Assembly: GCF_018691265.1 (NCBI RefSeq)
Contig: NW_024881313.1
Location: 15,183,518-15,247,517, forward strand
Origin: Tyto alba
Taxonomy: Eukaryota > Chordata > Aves > Strigiformes > Tytonidae
Reading direction: 5' to 3'
DNA: 64,000 bases
Below, in pieces: positions 15,420 through 28,936 of the stretch (its first letter is position 1; each line of letters opens with the position of its first letter). The position numbers and the translations under genes are program-made. Under the pieces are notes generated by a model. The model ran no database searches. It was not told the DNA's origin and saw only the letters and a program-made list of their open reading frames with translations.

Positions 15420-15562
15420 CAGCTTCCATCCTTGGAGATATTAAAAATCTGTCTGGACACTGTCTGGGGCAGCCCACTGGTGGTGATTCAGCTTGAGCAG
15501 GGGGCTGGACCAGCTGACCTCCAGAGGTCCCTTCAAAGCTCAACCCTTCTCAGATTCTGTGA
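15420..15562 (+). mobile_element. CR1 LINE 3'-end fragment
   Basis: The sequence follows the avian CR1 3' end in order: a TTGGAGATATT start, a CTTGAGCAGGGGGCTGGACCAG core, the CCAGAGGTCCCTTC block and a GATTCTGTGA terminus. It is severely 5'-truncated, about 140 bases, as is usual for CR1 copies. The missing terminal 8-mer repeats and several indels point to an old insertion. Identification is from memory of the CR1 consensus. Confidence 0.85.
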
Positions 15563-17933
15563 ATAATTTTTATAAGGAACTTAAAAGTTCAAGCTGAACT
15601 GATGTGCTTTTATCAGCTCTACAAAACAGCCTATTTTTTCAGATTCATAGAGGCAAGCACAAAGGGAATTAAATGGTCATTGCACTGAAGCTAGAGTAGC
15701 TATTTAATTAAGACTCTAACTTCTACTTAAACCGTCAAATAAAGCCATCTAATTCTGACTTTCAAGTCTCAACTAACTTAATCCTTGTTGCTAAGTAAGT
15801 TGTGGTATTGAATGTCCTTTCCACTAACAGTAGTATCTTGTCTAGTTTACACGTGTATAGCTTCAGTTTCCAGTCTACTCTTTGCCACATCTGCTAAAAG
15901 CCTACCAATCTCTAAAATCTTTTCCCAGAAGGTAAATGTATGCCACAGTCTAGAACACAGCTGGCACATCTCTTACTACAGTGGAATAATTTCACTGTAG
16001 TTGACATCACTAGTTGTTTCTGGTCTCCAGCAACGTAGAACAGGATAGCCATTGCTATAAAGCACGAAACACAAATAAAAGTGTTACATTTTCTGTTGTC
16101 TCAGTTCTGCTCAGGATCGTGGCTTGTGTACCAATGGGGATTTTTTAAGCCCTATGTCATTAACTTTGAGTCTTAGACCACTCAGGCTCTCTGATTTTGT
16201 GGTGTCTGTAAAAAGTAAAATACAATGATCACATCTTCAGAAACATAACAGATGGTTTTGTATGTTAAAACAAGAATCAGAAATATTTCAATATAATGTG
16301 GAGACTGAAATTTTTCTGGACTCTTAGAACTGAAAGTGAGTAGTTCAGAGGTGGCCTGATTTCCAGGGGAAGAAAAAATTATTCTGGTTAGGAAAAGTAG
16401 GTTTGAGCAGAAACTGATATATCTGATAAAGCTAGATGCCAAAGGGTAAAAACAAAACAAAAACCAGGACTGTTCCTTTCTCTTCTGTTTCCTAAACACC
16501 ATCTTTCCTTATAGCTGTACCATAGACTGTTAGCACTTTGTCTCCACATGTCACCCCCTCCTGTTCCTTCACTCTGAACAGCATACTCACCCTAAGCAGC
16601 GCAGCCTCTCACGTGGGCTACCTGCGTATGGTACGTGGTGACAGAGAGGACGTGGGACATTCTAGACATCATTCGAAACAGTACCTGTCATTTTGACCAA
16701 CCCTGAATATGGAAAACAGCTGTATCAGAAGCTTCTAGTGATTATTAAAGCTATGTTATGCTCTGTCAGACCCATATGTATAAATATTATTCACTGTCTT
16801 ATTATCAGCCTTCTAGTTTAGCTGCTTTGCTGGTCCCTCCTGCTGTTTTATCCTTCTTGGATTTTTTTTTTTTTAACTAAGAAACAAGGCAACAAGATGA
16901 AAATTACAGAAAATAAAATCCCCATGCTTATCACAGTGCATGTATTCCTACTACAGACTATAAAAAACAACTGCATCACACAGCTGTTAGAAGTCATGGT
17001 TCACATCACAGAGTGGAGTGTATCACACTATATCACCCCCACAAGCCTTAATCTATAGACCTCAGAGATTACCTGTGGAGTTGTTTTCTTCTGTGAAGCT
17101 GTGAGTCTTGATTTTTACTTTATCAGTAAGTGGTCTGTACTTCAGTTGCGCAGATTAGCATTCAAGCCCCTTCACCTGGAGAATTTTTAATCAATTCTTC
17201 ATATAGATTTTTGATACTTAGGGAAATTTTAACATTATAAATAAATTGTTGTACTTGGTGCAATATCTCAGTATATCTGAGAGCTTTCAAGGTTGAAGAT
17301 AAAGAATGCATCAACATGACATATATTTGTAAAAGTGAACTGGAAATTTCATTAAAATGCAAAGAATAATGTTAGAAGAAAAACATATTTGTACAAATAA
17401 TAATAGATTATTAAATGGCACTAGCCTTACATTTTTGGGGGGGAATCCACTGCAATTGCCAATTTCTAAAATTACCATGGTTTGCTATTTTCATTTATCA
17501 TGACAGAAACTATAATTGGTTTAACAAAAGGTTATCAGCATTTTTGAATCAATAAATTTAAAAGGATCAGTAAAACCCTCAAGAAAGCATCTAGGACAGG
17601 GTCTCTGTTTTTTACAGAAGAAAAATATGGCTGTTAGAATTGAGGAAGGTGTATTTTTTAATATATACTGTTACAGATCTACAAAGTGAAACCTAACACC
17701 CGAATCTGATGCACATGAGACAGCTTGCTGGTCCTCTTCCAGATCCTCTTTCAGCTATTCATTCTGATTTCAGGACTGAAATTCTGCCCTTTTTAAGGTC
17801 AATACTGACAATTCCCTTAGTACCTTTTGGGTCAGGAATTCCACCTGAGTTGTATGAGCACAGGGAAAAATAAAGACTGTCCACAGAGCAGCAATTGCCA
17901 ATTTTACTGAGTTAAACCTACTAAACTGAGTAA

Positions 17934-17965
17934 TAATGTCTCACATGACATTATGTGAGACATTA
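17934..17965. repeat. Near-perfect inverted repeat (hairpin)
   Basis: The arm TAATGTCTCACAT (17,934-17,946) is exactly complementary to ATGTGAGACATTA (17,953-17,965), with a 6-base centre GACATT. The 13-bp stem has no mismatch, and two more pairs (one a wobble) can form inside the loop. No coding or repeat-family context was recognised. The stem is too short for a typical microRNA precursor. Confidence 0.85.
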
Positions 17966-19601
17966 ATAATCAATGACTAAAGCAAACTTAGAGCAGGAGC
18001 TCATGATGAGTCTTTAATATAATGGATAAAATATCAAATATTAGCAAATAATTGGGACTTGTGAAGGAAAGGAAAAGTTTTATATTTCTTTTTGTCAGGC
18101 TGCCAGCTATTAAATAATTTAAAGTGAATGGTTTCAAGGATTTTTATACTTCTTTCCAAGCCTTTTTAAGAGCCAGCTACCAGTAAGGAGTGTGAAACAT
18201 TACTCTCTTAATTTGAAATCTATTTCCATTTGAAGTAGGTTTTTTCCAGGTGGTCAGCATATATTTAAAATTATGCTTCTTTTTACATGAGAGGAAACTC
18301 TCAGAATGAAAAAATACCTTTACAAGGGGAAAGGAGTGAGTGGAAGATATGTCCTCCACCTACGCTAGCACTTCTGAAAATGATAGCTAGTTCTCCTTTC
18401 CCCCCTCTGGTGGAATTCAGCCAATTCTCCTAGTGATGCTTTTCCATTCAGGTGGAGTCCAATGATGCTTACCACCACCACTGAGTTAATTCCATCGTTT
18501 CGTCTCATCTTGCACACTGTGGTTCAGGTTAATTTGCATAAACCATTTCCATTTTCAGGACACATTTATAAAGTCATTTACACAGATGACAACTGCATTT
18601 CAGTGAAAGATTCATTGTGTGGCTTCTGGTCTCCTGCTAATTGAGGTTAGAAAGGCATTACTGATGTAAAAATAATAATGATGTCCTGCAACTCAGTACA
18701 AACCTACTAATAATTCAGCTCTGGAAAGAAAACAATCTTTTCATACTCTCTTCTTAAATGTAATTTAAAATCCTCATTAATATTCCATGAAATAAAATCT
18801 TAGCTGTCAGCGTGTTATGGTCTCCCAGTAAGAGTTTCAATTGTTTTGCTGATCATTCACAGTATATGTAAACAATTTTATTTGATTTTAAGTTTATATT
18901 CTCCAGAGTTTTAGGAAAAAGAAGTTCTTAAAAGATTGAAGATAAACAGCTGGACTATTTTAAAAATCTTGACTAGAATTTATTGCTATCAAAGTTTGGA
19001 TGAGATATTCCTGAAAACCAATTCTATACAATACAGCTCACTGAAGAACCTCAAAGCTAATCTGTAACAATTCATCTAATTAACCGGTTACCTAATAGGT
19101 GGCAAAAGTGAGCAGCAAAGGATCATACTCTCATTTTCAGGTGTCTAGGATATTCACATCCCTTATGTCATATGTAAGCTCCCAGTAAGGATTCAATGTC
19201 TTGAGAATTCTGCCAGGTAGGGATGGTTGAATATCTCAGCTCCCTTAGGGCATCTCTGATGCAGCACAACCTCCTTGCTTTTGTAATATGGGTGAACATG
19301 ATTTTGCACACTTGACTGCACATTCTGTATTTTTTTTCATAAAACTGGAAAATCCAGTGCAGCACCATCAAAACAAATAGCTTCTTTTACCAAGTTGTAC
19401 ATTATTTCTAACAAAAAGTTTTTCCCCTTTATTCTAAAAACTTACATATATATTTTATATATTATATTAATACACTTTTATTAACTCTGTGCTCCTATTT
19501 ATTTTTCCTTCAAACGGCTTCTTCATTGGCAAAATGTGGCAGAAAATGTAATACAATAACATAATAGATACTACAGGAGTCATAAAGTTTATAAAGTATC
19601 T

Positions 19602-19799
19602 GGGAGAGGTGTCATGCTTTTGTATGTAACTTACAAGATGGACCATAACATCTGACTCTATTGTAATGCAAAAAATGATCAATCCTCTCCCACTGACTCT
19701 GAGGGAGGAATCATGTCTTTCTATAAAATCTACATGATGGGTCAGGTCATTTGATTCTACTGCAATGCAAAAAGTGGACATTCTTCTTCCACTGACTTT
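19602..19799. repeat. Diverged tandem duplication, 99-base period, two copies
   Basis: Copy 1 (19,602-19,700) and copy 2 (19,701-19,799) align without gaps. By hand count 71 of 99 positions match, with the best blocks at TACA(A/T)GATGG, TG(T/C)AATGCAA and CACTGACT(C/T)T. The period is divisible by three, so the minus strand keeps a 119-codon frame (19,826-19,467) containing two 33-residue copies, each starting VSGR and sharing FCI and HD positions; 16 of 33 residues match. Protein divergence exceeds nucleotide divergence, which argues against protein-level constraint. I know no matching family. Confidence 0.8.
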
Positions 19800-22140
19800 G
19801 AATAATACTTTAATTTCCCAAGCCACATTTCAAGGTGTTAGAGCATATTAGTAAAAACAATTAAATAAAGCTCTTAACATTCTTGGCAGGAAATTAACGT
19901 TTTACTGACAGGGAAACAGAGGAATAGAGATGTTAAAGATTTGGCTCCATCCCAGAATTTATTTTGCAAGTTTAGAATCCAATTATCCTCACTCTCCATC
20001 CCGCACACCACTTTCTAGCCATGCTTTCTGAGCCGGCGTCTGCACTGTGTGCTGCCAGAGACAGGGGGAAATGCTGCCCTTTCTGCAGGCAGTAGCATGT
20101 GAGCAAGTCTACACAGAATCTCACCTCCCATGTGCCGCCATATTAGGAGGCACAAATCTACAATTAGAGCTAGACCCACTCTCCTGGCAGGTCACCACGA
20201 TTTTTCTCTGGGACGTGGCTCGGGTCCTATTGTGTTTCCTATGATTCATAAAGATCATGAGTCAGATCCGAGTGGTAGATCCAGTGTCATGTGCACGAGC
20301 ATGCTGAACCTGCACACCCACGGCACATGCTGGATATGTCAGATACGTTAGACAGGCAGTCAGAACAACTGCACACCAGCAGTGGCTCCAGTGCCTCCCC
20401 AGTCTGAGCTTTGCCACAGGATGGGCTGATCTGTACATGCCAAGCAAATGCCAGGCATGAGAGCCAGGTGCCTCAGACCTACCTTGTTCATCGTCTGGTT
20501 TTGCTGTCCTTTCCAGCCTTCTCTCTATTATTAGTTTCTTAAGAATTGTAATCTCTGGAAAAAGCCTGAAGCAATATGCAGTCGGTCACACTGTAGTTGG
20601 TCATGACTTGTTCAAATATAGAAAACTGCATTTCCTAAACCAGAACCATGCAGCCAGAATCATCCCTACCTTTACTGTAGTTAATGCTGATCCACGAAGG
20701 AGGAATATGATCTAAAGTTTATACCACTGACTCTACTGTTCATCTACACTGTTCAGTGGGAAGCCATCAGACTAATTCTTGAAACCAGATCCATGACTGT
20801 ATAGGATGGAAATAGGGATGCTGACTGGGGCACTAGGAGAATACCGCATTTAGAAATTACTAAAGCATAGCCTTAAGTATATACGGAATACATAACTTTA
20901 AAGACAGTCTTATTGAATAATAGATTTTATTTTTAATAAATGAGGTTATTCTAGTAATCTCATTTAAAGAGAAATCTTTACAAATGAAGATTCATGAATA
21001 TGAAATTCAGATATGCTGTCTACATCTTCTTTTACATCAGTGGGGTAAGTGGACACTCAGCATTGCTGTAGTAAACCAACATTTGCTTTTTAACTTTATG
21101 AGCTTCCAACTAAAGTATAATTAATTAGAGAGATCATGTAGCATATGGATTCAACCCGGGAGCATCACTCTGAATAGAGTTTGCTTGTGTGTAGTGTCTT
21201 CTCCATCCTTCCTGAACCTGTCTGGGGAAAGTTACTCTCTAGAAACCATCAACATGACCCTTTCCCTTCATTCAGGATCTCAGGAAAGAGATTTGGATAA
21301 GAGGGTTCAGTTGAATAATGGGATTTTCTGGGTAAAAGGAATAAAAAATACCAACCCATCTTTACTTAGCTATGTAGAGCTAAAGATGGCAATTATTCAA
21401 GGAGATGGTGGTCATCTGAGCAGCAGGAATATAAAATGGTGGGGGTTAGGTTGGATAAGCTGAATAAGGCCTCCTTAGCAAAGCATAAAAGGGAAGGAAA
21501 ATGTGTTGGATAAGATAGCTGCTTAATTGGTCACAAGTCAAATGGTGGTATATAGAATTCCAGCAGGCCAAGGGCAGCACTCAGAGATAAAAGTCATAAG
21601 AGCAGTCTGGCAGACTTTGAGCTATAAATCAGGATCCAATCCACAACAAAGCACTAGCTGGTGGACCTTGAACCAAGAAGCAACCCATCACTGGACATGG
21701 GCTGGTGCATCTCAAGAATCCACAAAGGATGCGGGTTTGGTGGACTTGAGCTGGGTTTAAATGGGGTAGGAGCCTTTTTATCCTGTAGGCAGTTCTCCAG
21801 GCCTTTTGCCTAAAATGATCCCTAACGGGACAGAGGATTCTGGTTATTGTCCAATTAGGGGTTTATGAGTCTGGCTTGTACCTATACAGTAGATGCTTGT
21901 GTGTGGTGGCATAAATGTGTAGACTGTCATTTAATTCTAACTTATATATCACGTCCTTTTTGACCACACAAGTGACAATGACTTTCATGTTATTTTCATG
22001 CAAAGATTACTTCTGTTGGTGAACGGGCTGTGGGAGATGAAATCTTTCTTCATGGTATAGCATAAAACATAACCTAAGTTTGTTTTTATCTACATTTACA
22101 GAAAAACATCAAAAGAACCTACAAATTAATTCTGAAATAT

Positions 22141-22188
22141 AATGATCCTTTCTACACTATAACTAATGATCCTTTCCACACTACAGTT
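22141..22188. repeat. 24-base direct duplication
   Basis: Two adjacent 24-base units each start AATGATCCTTTC, with 20 of 24 positions identical by hand count. It is a minor local tandem duplication. Confidence 0.85.
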
Positions 22189-22756
22189 ACTTCAGTCTTT
22201 GATCCCATGCCATAAAAGCTGACAAAATTTTGTCACTGACTCCATTAAAACCTAGATAAGGTGCTCAGATTTTCAATAAGTTAAAAGAGCTTTTACTTAG
22301 GAGTGCATTGATGCATCTTTATGGAGAACAATAGTACGCTTTTTTTCCCAGTTGCTATACTGAATCTGGCAAATAATATGAATACAGAAATTAAATATAT
22401 ATTCCTGTGGCATTGTGTGATGCTATGCAGAAACACACAAGTAAACTCTGAATGAGCCACCACAGTAGAGGAAGCCACGGCGTCCCATTAGCACCGTGCT
22501 CCATACAGTACTGGTAATTAGCCCTGCTGCTGCAATCCATGCAACAGCCTAAGAAAATTATCTTTATAAAGGTGCTTTGAATGGGTAATTTATTTGTAAT
22601 GGTCTTTCTGGAAAACCAGGGACATGCAAGAGCTTTTGTGGATTTATATTCAGGCATTAGCTTCTCTAATTAGTCATCAAACAAACTGTTTTGTGCATGA
22701 TTTGTTGACCTATGAGAAAACTAAAGAGAATTAAAGAAGTACATGATGTTTTGGGT

Positions 22757-22797
22757 TTTTGTTTGTTTGTTTGTTTGTTTTGTTTTTTTTTTTTTTT
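22757..22797. repeat. (GTTT)n / poly-T tract
   Basis: Four to five GTTT units run into a 16-base T run that ends in AG. The tract mimics a polypyrimidine tract and 3' splice site in front of a short open frame (discussed among the findings), but no partner exon was found. Confidence 0.85.
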
Positions 22798-25700
22798 AGG
22801 TAACTCCACAGTGGCCAAGCACGAATCTAGCACAAAGCTAGCTCCAGCATCTAGTAATCTTGATTCACATTCTCAGTTTTGCCTTGCTGGACAAGGAAAC
22901 AAGGAAGATGTCTGCCCCATTTGTCTTCAGAAATATGATGTAGGAAAATGCTCTGCATAGATACAGGTCTGCAAAATAGCTCTCCCCTCACTGAAATTCA
23001 TTGTGCTTAAAGTCTCTGTTTTTATTGAATCTCTGTTTTGACTGGTGAAAGCCTTTCCCACATGTTTGAAAGGTCAGAATAAACAGAACGCAAATCATCA
23101 AATTACCGTTTAATTGCATCTTACAAAGCACTGGAACTGTATGCTTCATTCATCCCATACATTTGTTGACTGAAATGAAAAATTACTTTGACTTCCACTT
23201 TTTATTTTAAATGTATTAGTCCTCCTCTTTAGACATTACAGTTATTAGTGCTTAGGCTGCTGCAATGGCTCTGAATTCTTATCACTCATTCAGCTGATAT
23301 TATTATCCAGTCAAAGCTGACATCAGAAATAGTACCTTAATATTAGAGAAAGAAAACATGACTGGAATTATTCATAGATTACACAGCATGTACTACCTGG
23401 AAGACAGAGAATCAGCAGAGCTGTTTTTTTAATAAAAATTTATATCCTGATCCAAAGTCAATACAAAAATTCTCCATGAAGTCAGTAAATTTTGATTGTA
23501 GCCCTACATAATGAAATTTAGGAGGGAGACCAGCAGTTGTGTCCATAGCCTTTTTTCTCCTTTTTGATGTAATTTAACAGCACTGACAAGAAATCTATAA
23601 AAATACAGCAAAGATTTCTGGGTGTGTTCCCTGCAGAACAAGAGATGGAGTAGTTTATGCTACTAAAAAGTAACTAAAGGAAAGAATAAACAGAATCACA
23701 GTATTTAGCAACAACAATTAAGTAAACAATAATAATGATATTTAAATTATATTATCCATGAGCTAATATAAATCTCAATACTTCCAAAACAGAGTTTATA
23801 TAAAAGTGAGGAGAAAGATGCCTTCACTGTTAACAAAGTGTTGTAAAGGTGAAAAAGACTGCACTATCTTACTAGATGCAACCATACATATTGCTTCTCC
23901 TTCCCACAGCTGGTCCTTCACTGCTGACCCATGTCTGACCAGCCAAGCTTCCCGAGGCCTCCCTCGTAATAACATTTATTATGGCTGGAGAAACTGAGAT
24001 GATACTGAAATCAGGAACAAAAAAACAACATGGAATGGATTACAGCCACAACTTGATATAAATACACACCGTAAATATTGTTCTAAGCATATTTAATGAG
24101 TTGTAAAATCTTATGAGTTTACATGATTTTTCAACCTGTAATCATATACACATGCAGAGCTGTGAGATGGGAAGTCTTTATAGGTACAAAGTGTTAACGA
24201 TTCTTTGAACCTGTGTATGGAAAGGTGTAGGATGACTTGGCATGGATGAGTACAATTGCGTATGTTCAAGGAAGTTCCCCTGATTCCCAGCAAGATGGTT
24301 TTATCAAAGATAACAGGAGTTCACAGAATCTTATCCAAGTATCTTCTTCTTGGTTACCTTCTAAAAACAATAAAAGGGTGTTTTGGCAGATACTTGGTAA
24401 GGGTTTTATTAAAAGAACATCATAAAAAATTAAATGTAGTTTGAATACACAATGAGACGAGATGGCTCCAAACCTTATCCCAGAAAGAAGTTGCCATCTA
24501 TGATGGAAATGCATTAAGACCAGAAACAGCCACGGTTCTCTCTGACAGTATTTAATAAAGCTTTGAATCACTGTGATGGGTGAAACTGATAGGCTTGTCA
24601 GTACTTGCAGTGATTTACATATCTTCTCATTATTAAAGCACTTGAATAATGACTCCACACGCTATGCCACTTGTGACTTGCATGATTAAATCTTCACTTG
24701 ACAGTCTAGGCAGCAACAGCAGCAGCTGCGATCCACCCCCTTCAGCCATTTAAAGTCTTACGGAAAGCATGGGTTTTACATGGCATCTTCTGTTTTTCAT
24801 GACAGCACTATTTGGAGACTACTGCCAGGAAGAACCAGGCTGATGACATCCTAAATCCAGTGTCAGTCTGTCAACTTTCAGAATATGGGAGGAAACGCCT
24901 GCGTGATCTGGCTGAGTTTGCTGAAACAGAAGCATTCTGAGGGCTCTCATTTGCTAAATAGCATTAGAATAAACCAGGATATTAGGTGATGAGGATACTG
25001 ATGAAAGATGCTGACGTTACTCCCTTTTGAAGATAACAAATTCTAATTATTCTGTGCTCTAGTTCTGTTTCTATATGGTTAATGTATTAATTTATTTATA
25101 AATGTCTCATCAGCTGTTAATTACACAATGGATCAACTAGGAAGTGGGTTTTTTTAGTAATTGAAGCTTAATGTTTAACAAAACAGTGATTGAAATATTT
25201 GATACTAACATAATATCATGCAATATCAGCTTTTCAACTCTCTAACGGTGCCTGTGACTTGTTAGGCTGTTTTCACAGCCTATAATTGTTGAAAGTAGCA
25301 AGTTAATCATGACGACCATTTATCAAACATGTAAGAACACTGTCATTCTGATTACTTATTTAATAATTCAATAATAATCATGTCATTATTATTACCATGT
25401 TAATAAGATTCCTGGGCTTTCAGTTGTGTATGGGAAGTTTGATTATACATGACATTTTCAGGCAGCTTCTCTGTTGTTTTTTTTTGTTGTGTTTTGTTTT
25501 TTTTCCTTTTTATTGCTTTTGCAAGGGAGTCATGGAATAATTTACTAATAAAATATATGGGCTGTTTGCTATGTAAATGCATTCATCTAGCTTAATTGGA
25601 GACAGTAAAGAGAATCAAAAAATGGCACCAGTGGTAGGAGACTTGGTAAGACGTGGAACACCCTTTTTAGGAAAGATTTTTTTTTTTTTTTTTAAGGAAG

Positions 25701-25930
25701 AGTAATTGTTCATTAATATTTTGGGGAGAGTGACATACCCATTGCCTAAGCAGGGTGTCTGATGGTGACACACCTGTGTAGGCTACTATTAAAAGATCAT
25801 AAAAACACAGTCAAGATAGGTAAGCTTGCAGACCGGATACATCTTTTTTTTTTTTTAATGGGCTTGTTCTTGCTATAAGTTGTCACTGATAAACCAAATG
25901 TCGATGAGTCAGTCCCCACTGACCACTTGC

Positions 25931-26062
25931 TGGCTCCCGGTTGAGGCTCCCTGGGAGGAAGAACTGCGGACGCTGAGGACCAGCGGCAGCCACGCCTGCC
26001 GGCCACACACGGCTGCTCCGCCACGTGGGGAGCCGCCGGGGCGCGGGCCCGGACCCCAACAG
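25931..26062. other. Isolated CpG-rich patch
   Basis: About 130 bases with roughly 14 CpG dinucleotides and very high GC content, inside DNA that is otherwise AT-rich and CpG-poor. A poly-T run (about 25,845-25,857) lies on its left and AT-rich DNA on its right. It contains no recognisable exon. It could be an orphan CpG island, the remnant of a first exon or non-coding RNA promoter, or an inserted GC-rich fragment. Confidence 0.6.
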
Positions 26063-28363
26063 GACTGCAATTAATCACATTGGCAGAAAAATGGTGTTTA
26101 TTTCACAGATTCTTTCTGTGAAATGATTAATATGAATAAAACCAATCAATGGAAATATAACATAAACATAGTGAGTATTAATGATACCGATCTGACCTCT
26201 GTGTCCCACGTCTGTTGTGAGATAGAATTGCAATTTCATTATGGTGATGTCAAGAGAACTATAAAATTAACTTTTCTAAGAGGCACTTTCAGTGTATGAA
26301 AAAAGCATACATTCAATACGATAAAAATGGTTTTGAAACAATAATAATGTATTATTTCCATGTCTTACTGTAAGAAACTGTGAAGAAGTAAATATGCTAC
26401 TTATAAATTGAAAATATACTTATTTCAAAACATTGCACGCAGATTATAAACATTATGAATTGTGAACACCTTACATGTAACTGGGATTTCATTTACAGAA
26501 AATTTAAGTAAAAATGAAAAATAAGCCCCTTAACAATGAATTATAACTACAGTCCTGGTGGGGAGATGCACTTTTTTTACCTAGTTAGGTATAAATCCAT
26601 ATTTATTGAAAAATGAAAGAAGAGTCATGGTGGGAAAAAAAGAAGGATGACACAGACCATGCAAATACTGTAAAGAAAAATCTTTTCGCATAGCAATGCC
26701 ACCAAATGTAATAATTTTCTTGCATGGTGTATGAAGAAAAAAATGTAAATAAAATTATACATAACAATGAGAGACTCAGTGCAGCTGCCTCTAAAAGACA
26801 TTTTCCTACTGCCTCTTGGAGCCTCAATTTTACTCTCTGGTTACTTAGTTACTGCATAGACTGTCACCCTAACCCTTCAAAAAGTGTGTTTGATGAGGAT
26901 ATTGCTCCTAACAGAGCTCTAGCTCGCATTTGAAACACACACATGAAGAAGGTTTTCTCAGAATCTGTTAATTTTCTGTAAATTTAACATCATCTAAATG
27001 TTGCCATTTTAAGCATGTCATCCTTTAAGAGACCTCTTTGTCCCGGCAAGATAAGAAATGGGCCCATCTGTGAACTTCAGATGGTTTTAGCATGAACAGC
27101 ATCTTTAATCTGGTGATAGTATTTTTCCCTTCTTTGAAACAACTGATGTATCTCCCTGAACTGATGTATATCAAGTCTCAAGTAACCAGTGATGGCAGCT
27201 TGCAAACTCCTGTAAGAATTGCTGAGCTCCAGACAAAATCCCATGGAGATTAGCTTCACACTGCACAGTATGGGTAACAGTTCTGCAATTCAATTCTTAT
27301 CCTTGGCCTTCTCTTCTGTTTTGTATGTGCAACTAATGCCTTAGTTGAAATTTTGGATGAACTACTTAAATTGTCAAATATTAAATAAACTAAAGAGCCA
27401 GTTTCTACATTATACTAATTTTATTCTTTATAATGTTGAGTTGTAGGCATCCAGATGTGACTGAGAAGTAAGTAAGTGAACAACAACTTCCCAATGTCTG
27501 TCCTAAAGTTAGGCTGACACAAGACTAGTGTCTTAATTGAACTTTGACAAGTAGAGAGAAAAGAAATGCTGCAATCACTTGTTTTTATGCACTGCAAAAA
27601 TATACATGGGGTGTCTTACAGCAATTACACCAATGAGCAGCAGGAAGGCAGAAGCCTTCTTACTGACAAGTTGTTTTATTCTTCCTTCTACAACTTTACC
27701 TGCCTAGATGAAGACTCCTGTTACACTGCAAGCTCACTGAAGCAGGAGCTTTGGTCTACGTTTATATAGCTTGTACGATACAAGTGGGTCTCGGTCCAAT
27801 ATTGGGTGTCTTAGTTCCAACCAGAACACAATTACCAAAGCAATTAATGATATGGTAGCGTGTTGTAATTGGAAAAGCCAATGCAGCTTCTTTAGGCCAG
27901 TGGATGCCACACCAGAAATAGCAAATACTGAATGGACTCCATCATGCTGTTTGTATATTGATATTGTATACTGATAAATCATGCCGGTATCGTCCTGGGA
28001 AATAAATACTCACTGCTATACAGAGTGAGTCACATCTTTAATAAGAGCAGGTAAAACCCATTTCTAATAAAGCATTGCAAGAGGTTGAAGAACGAAGGAG
28101 AAATTATCTTTGAAAATGAAATTTAAATAATTCAGAGAACTGAAGATTCAGTAATGCAATCTGCAGGTTTCCAGTTCCAGTTGCTGTACGCTGCAGTTGC
28201 ATGCATGTCACTTCTAAATAAACGCTGGGAAAAGGTGGTAAAGCTCCACTCAGCACTGAATTTTAATTTTTTGACTGCCTTTACAAGACAACCATTGAGA
28301 ACCTTCCTTTTTTGAAAAGTAAATTTATAAGGTACTGATGGCCTCCTGAAATGAAGACTGAGA

Positions 28364-28383
28364 TTTTTTTTTTTTTTTTTTTT
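28364..28383. repeat. Poly-T run of 20
   Basis: A homopolymer run of 20 T shortly before the CpG island of BET1. Confidence 0.9.
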
Positions 28384-28762
28384 GCCTTTCAGGTTCAATT
28401 CTTAAAAGTTTAATGCAAGCTGAGTAATGCATTGAGTATATTCGCGGCTGGTTATATTTAATAGAATTTTCTCTTCTGCAGCTGTGAGGAGGTGACTGTG
28501 CAGGCAGGGGGCTGGGGAAAGCTGTTCTGCCGGCACACGGGCTGTCCCTGTCACCTTCCCCTGCCCCTTGAAACCGCTGCCTCGCAGTGTCCAGCTCCCC
28601 GGAACGTATACTTCGAACCCATCTCGCCATTTTGAGGGCCTGCTGGGCCCACAGACAGTGCCCGGCCCCTCTCCCCATCCCCTGAGCCGCGCCGCTCCGC
28701 GCCCCGCCGCGCCACGGGCCGCCGGGCCCCACCTCAACGGCGTCGCCCCGCCCCCGGCGCCG

Positions 28763-28780
28763 AACTACAGCCCCCAGCAG
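28763..28780 (+). promoter_or_regulatory. ZNF143/THAP11-type element (ACTACA..CCCAG)
   Basis: AACTACAGCCCCCAGCAG closely matches the known ACTACAnnTCCCAG promoter motif bound by ZNF143 and partners, with C instead of T at one core position. It lies about 210 bases upstream of the BET1 start codon, inside the CpG island and beside GC boxes, the normal setting for this motif. Confidence 0.55.
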
Positions 28781-28936
28781 CCCCCGCGGGCGCACCCAGC
28801 GGGCAGCGCGGCGCTCAGCGCTGTCGTGGCGCTCGGCGGGTGAATGAGCCGGTCGGCCGGGCCGGAGCTAGGCCGCGGCTGCCTCGCCGAGTCCCGCTTC
28901 CCTCAGGTTCTGTGGGCGCGGCAGCCGCTCCCGCCT

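Larger units (their letters stand above)
15563..28499. other. Intergenic, no gene seen
   Basis: Gene-poor AT-rich DNA upstream of BET1. It holds the hairpin, the 99-base duplication, short tandem repeats and the orphan CpG patch listed separately. No open frame gave a recognisable protein, and none of the candidates had consistent splice sites. Confidence 0.55.
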
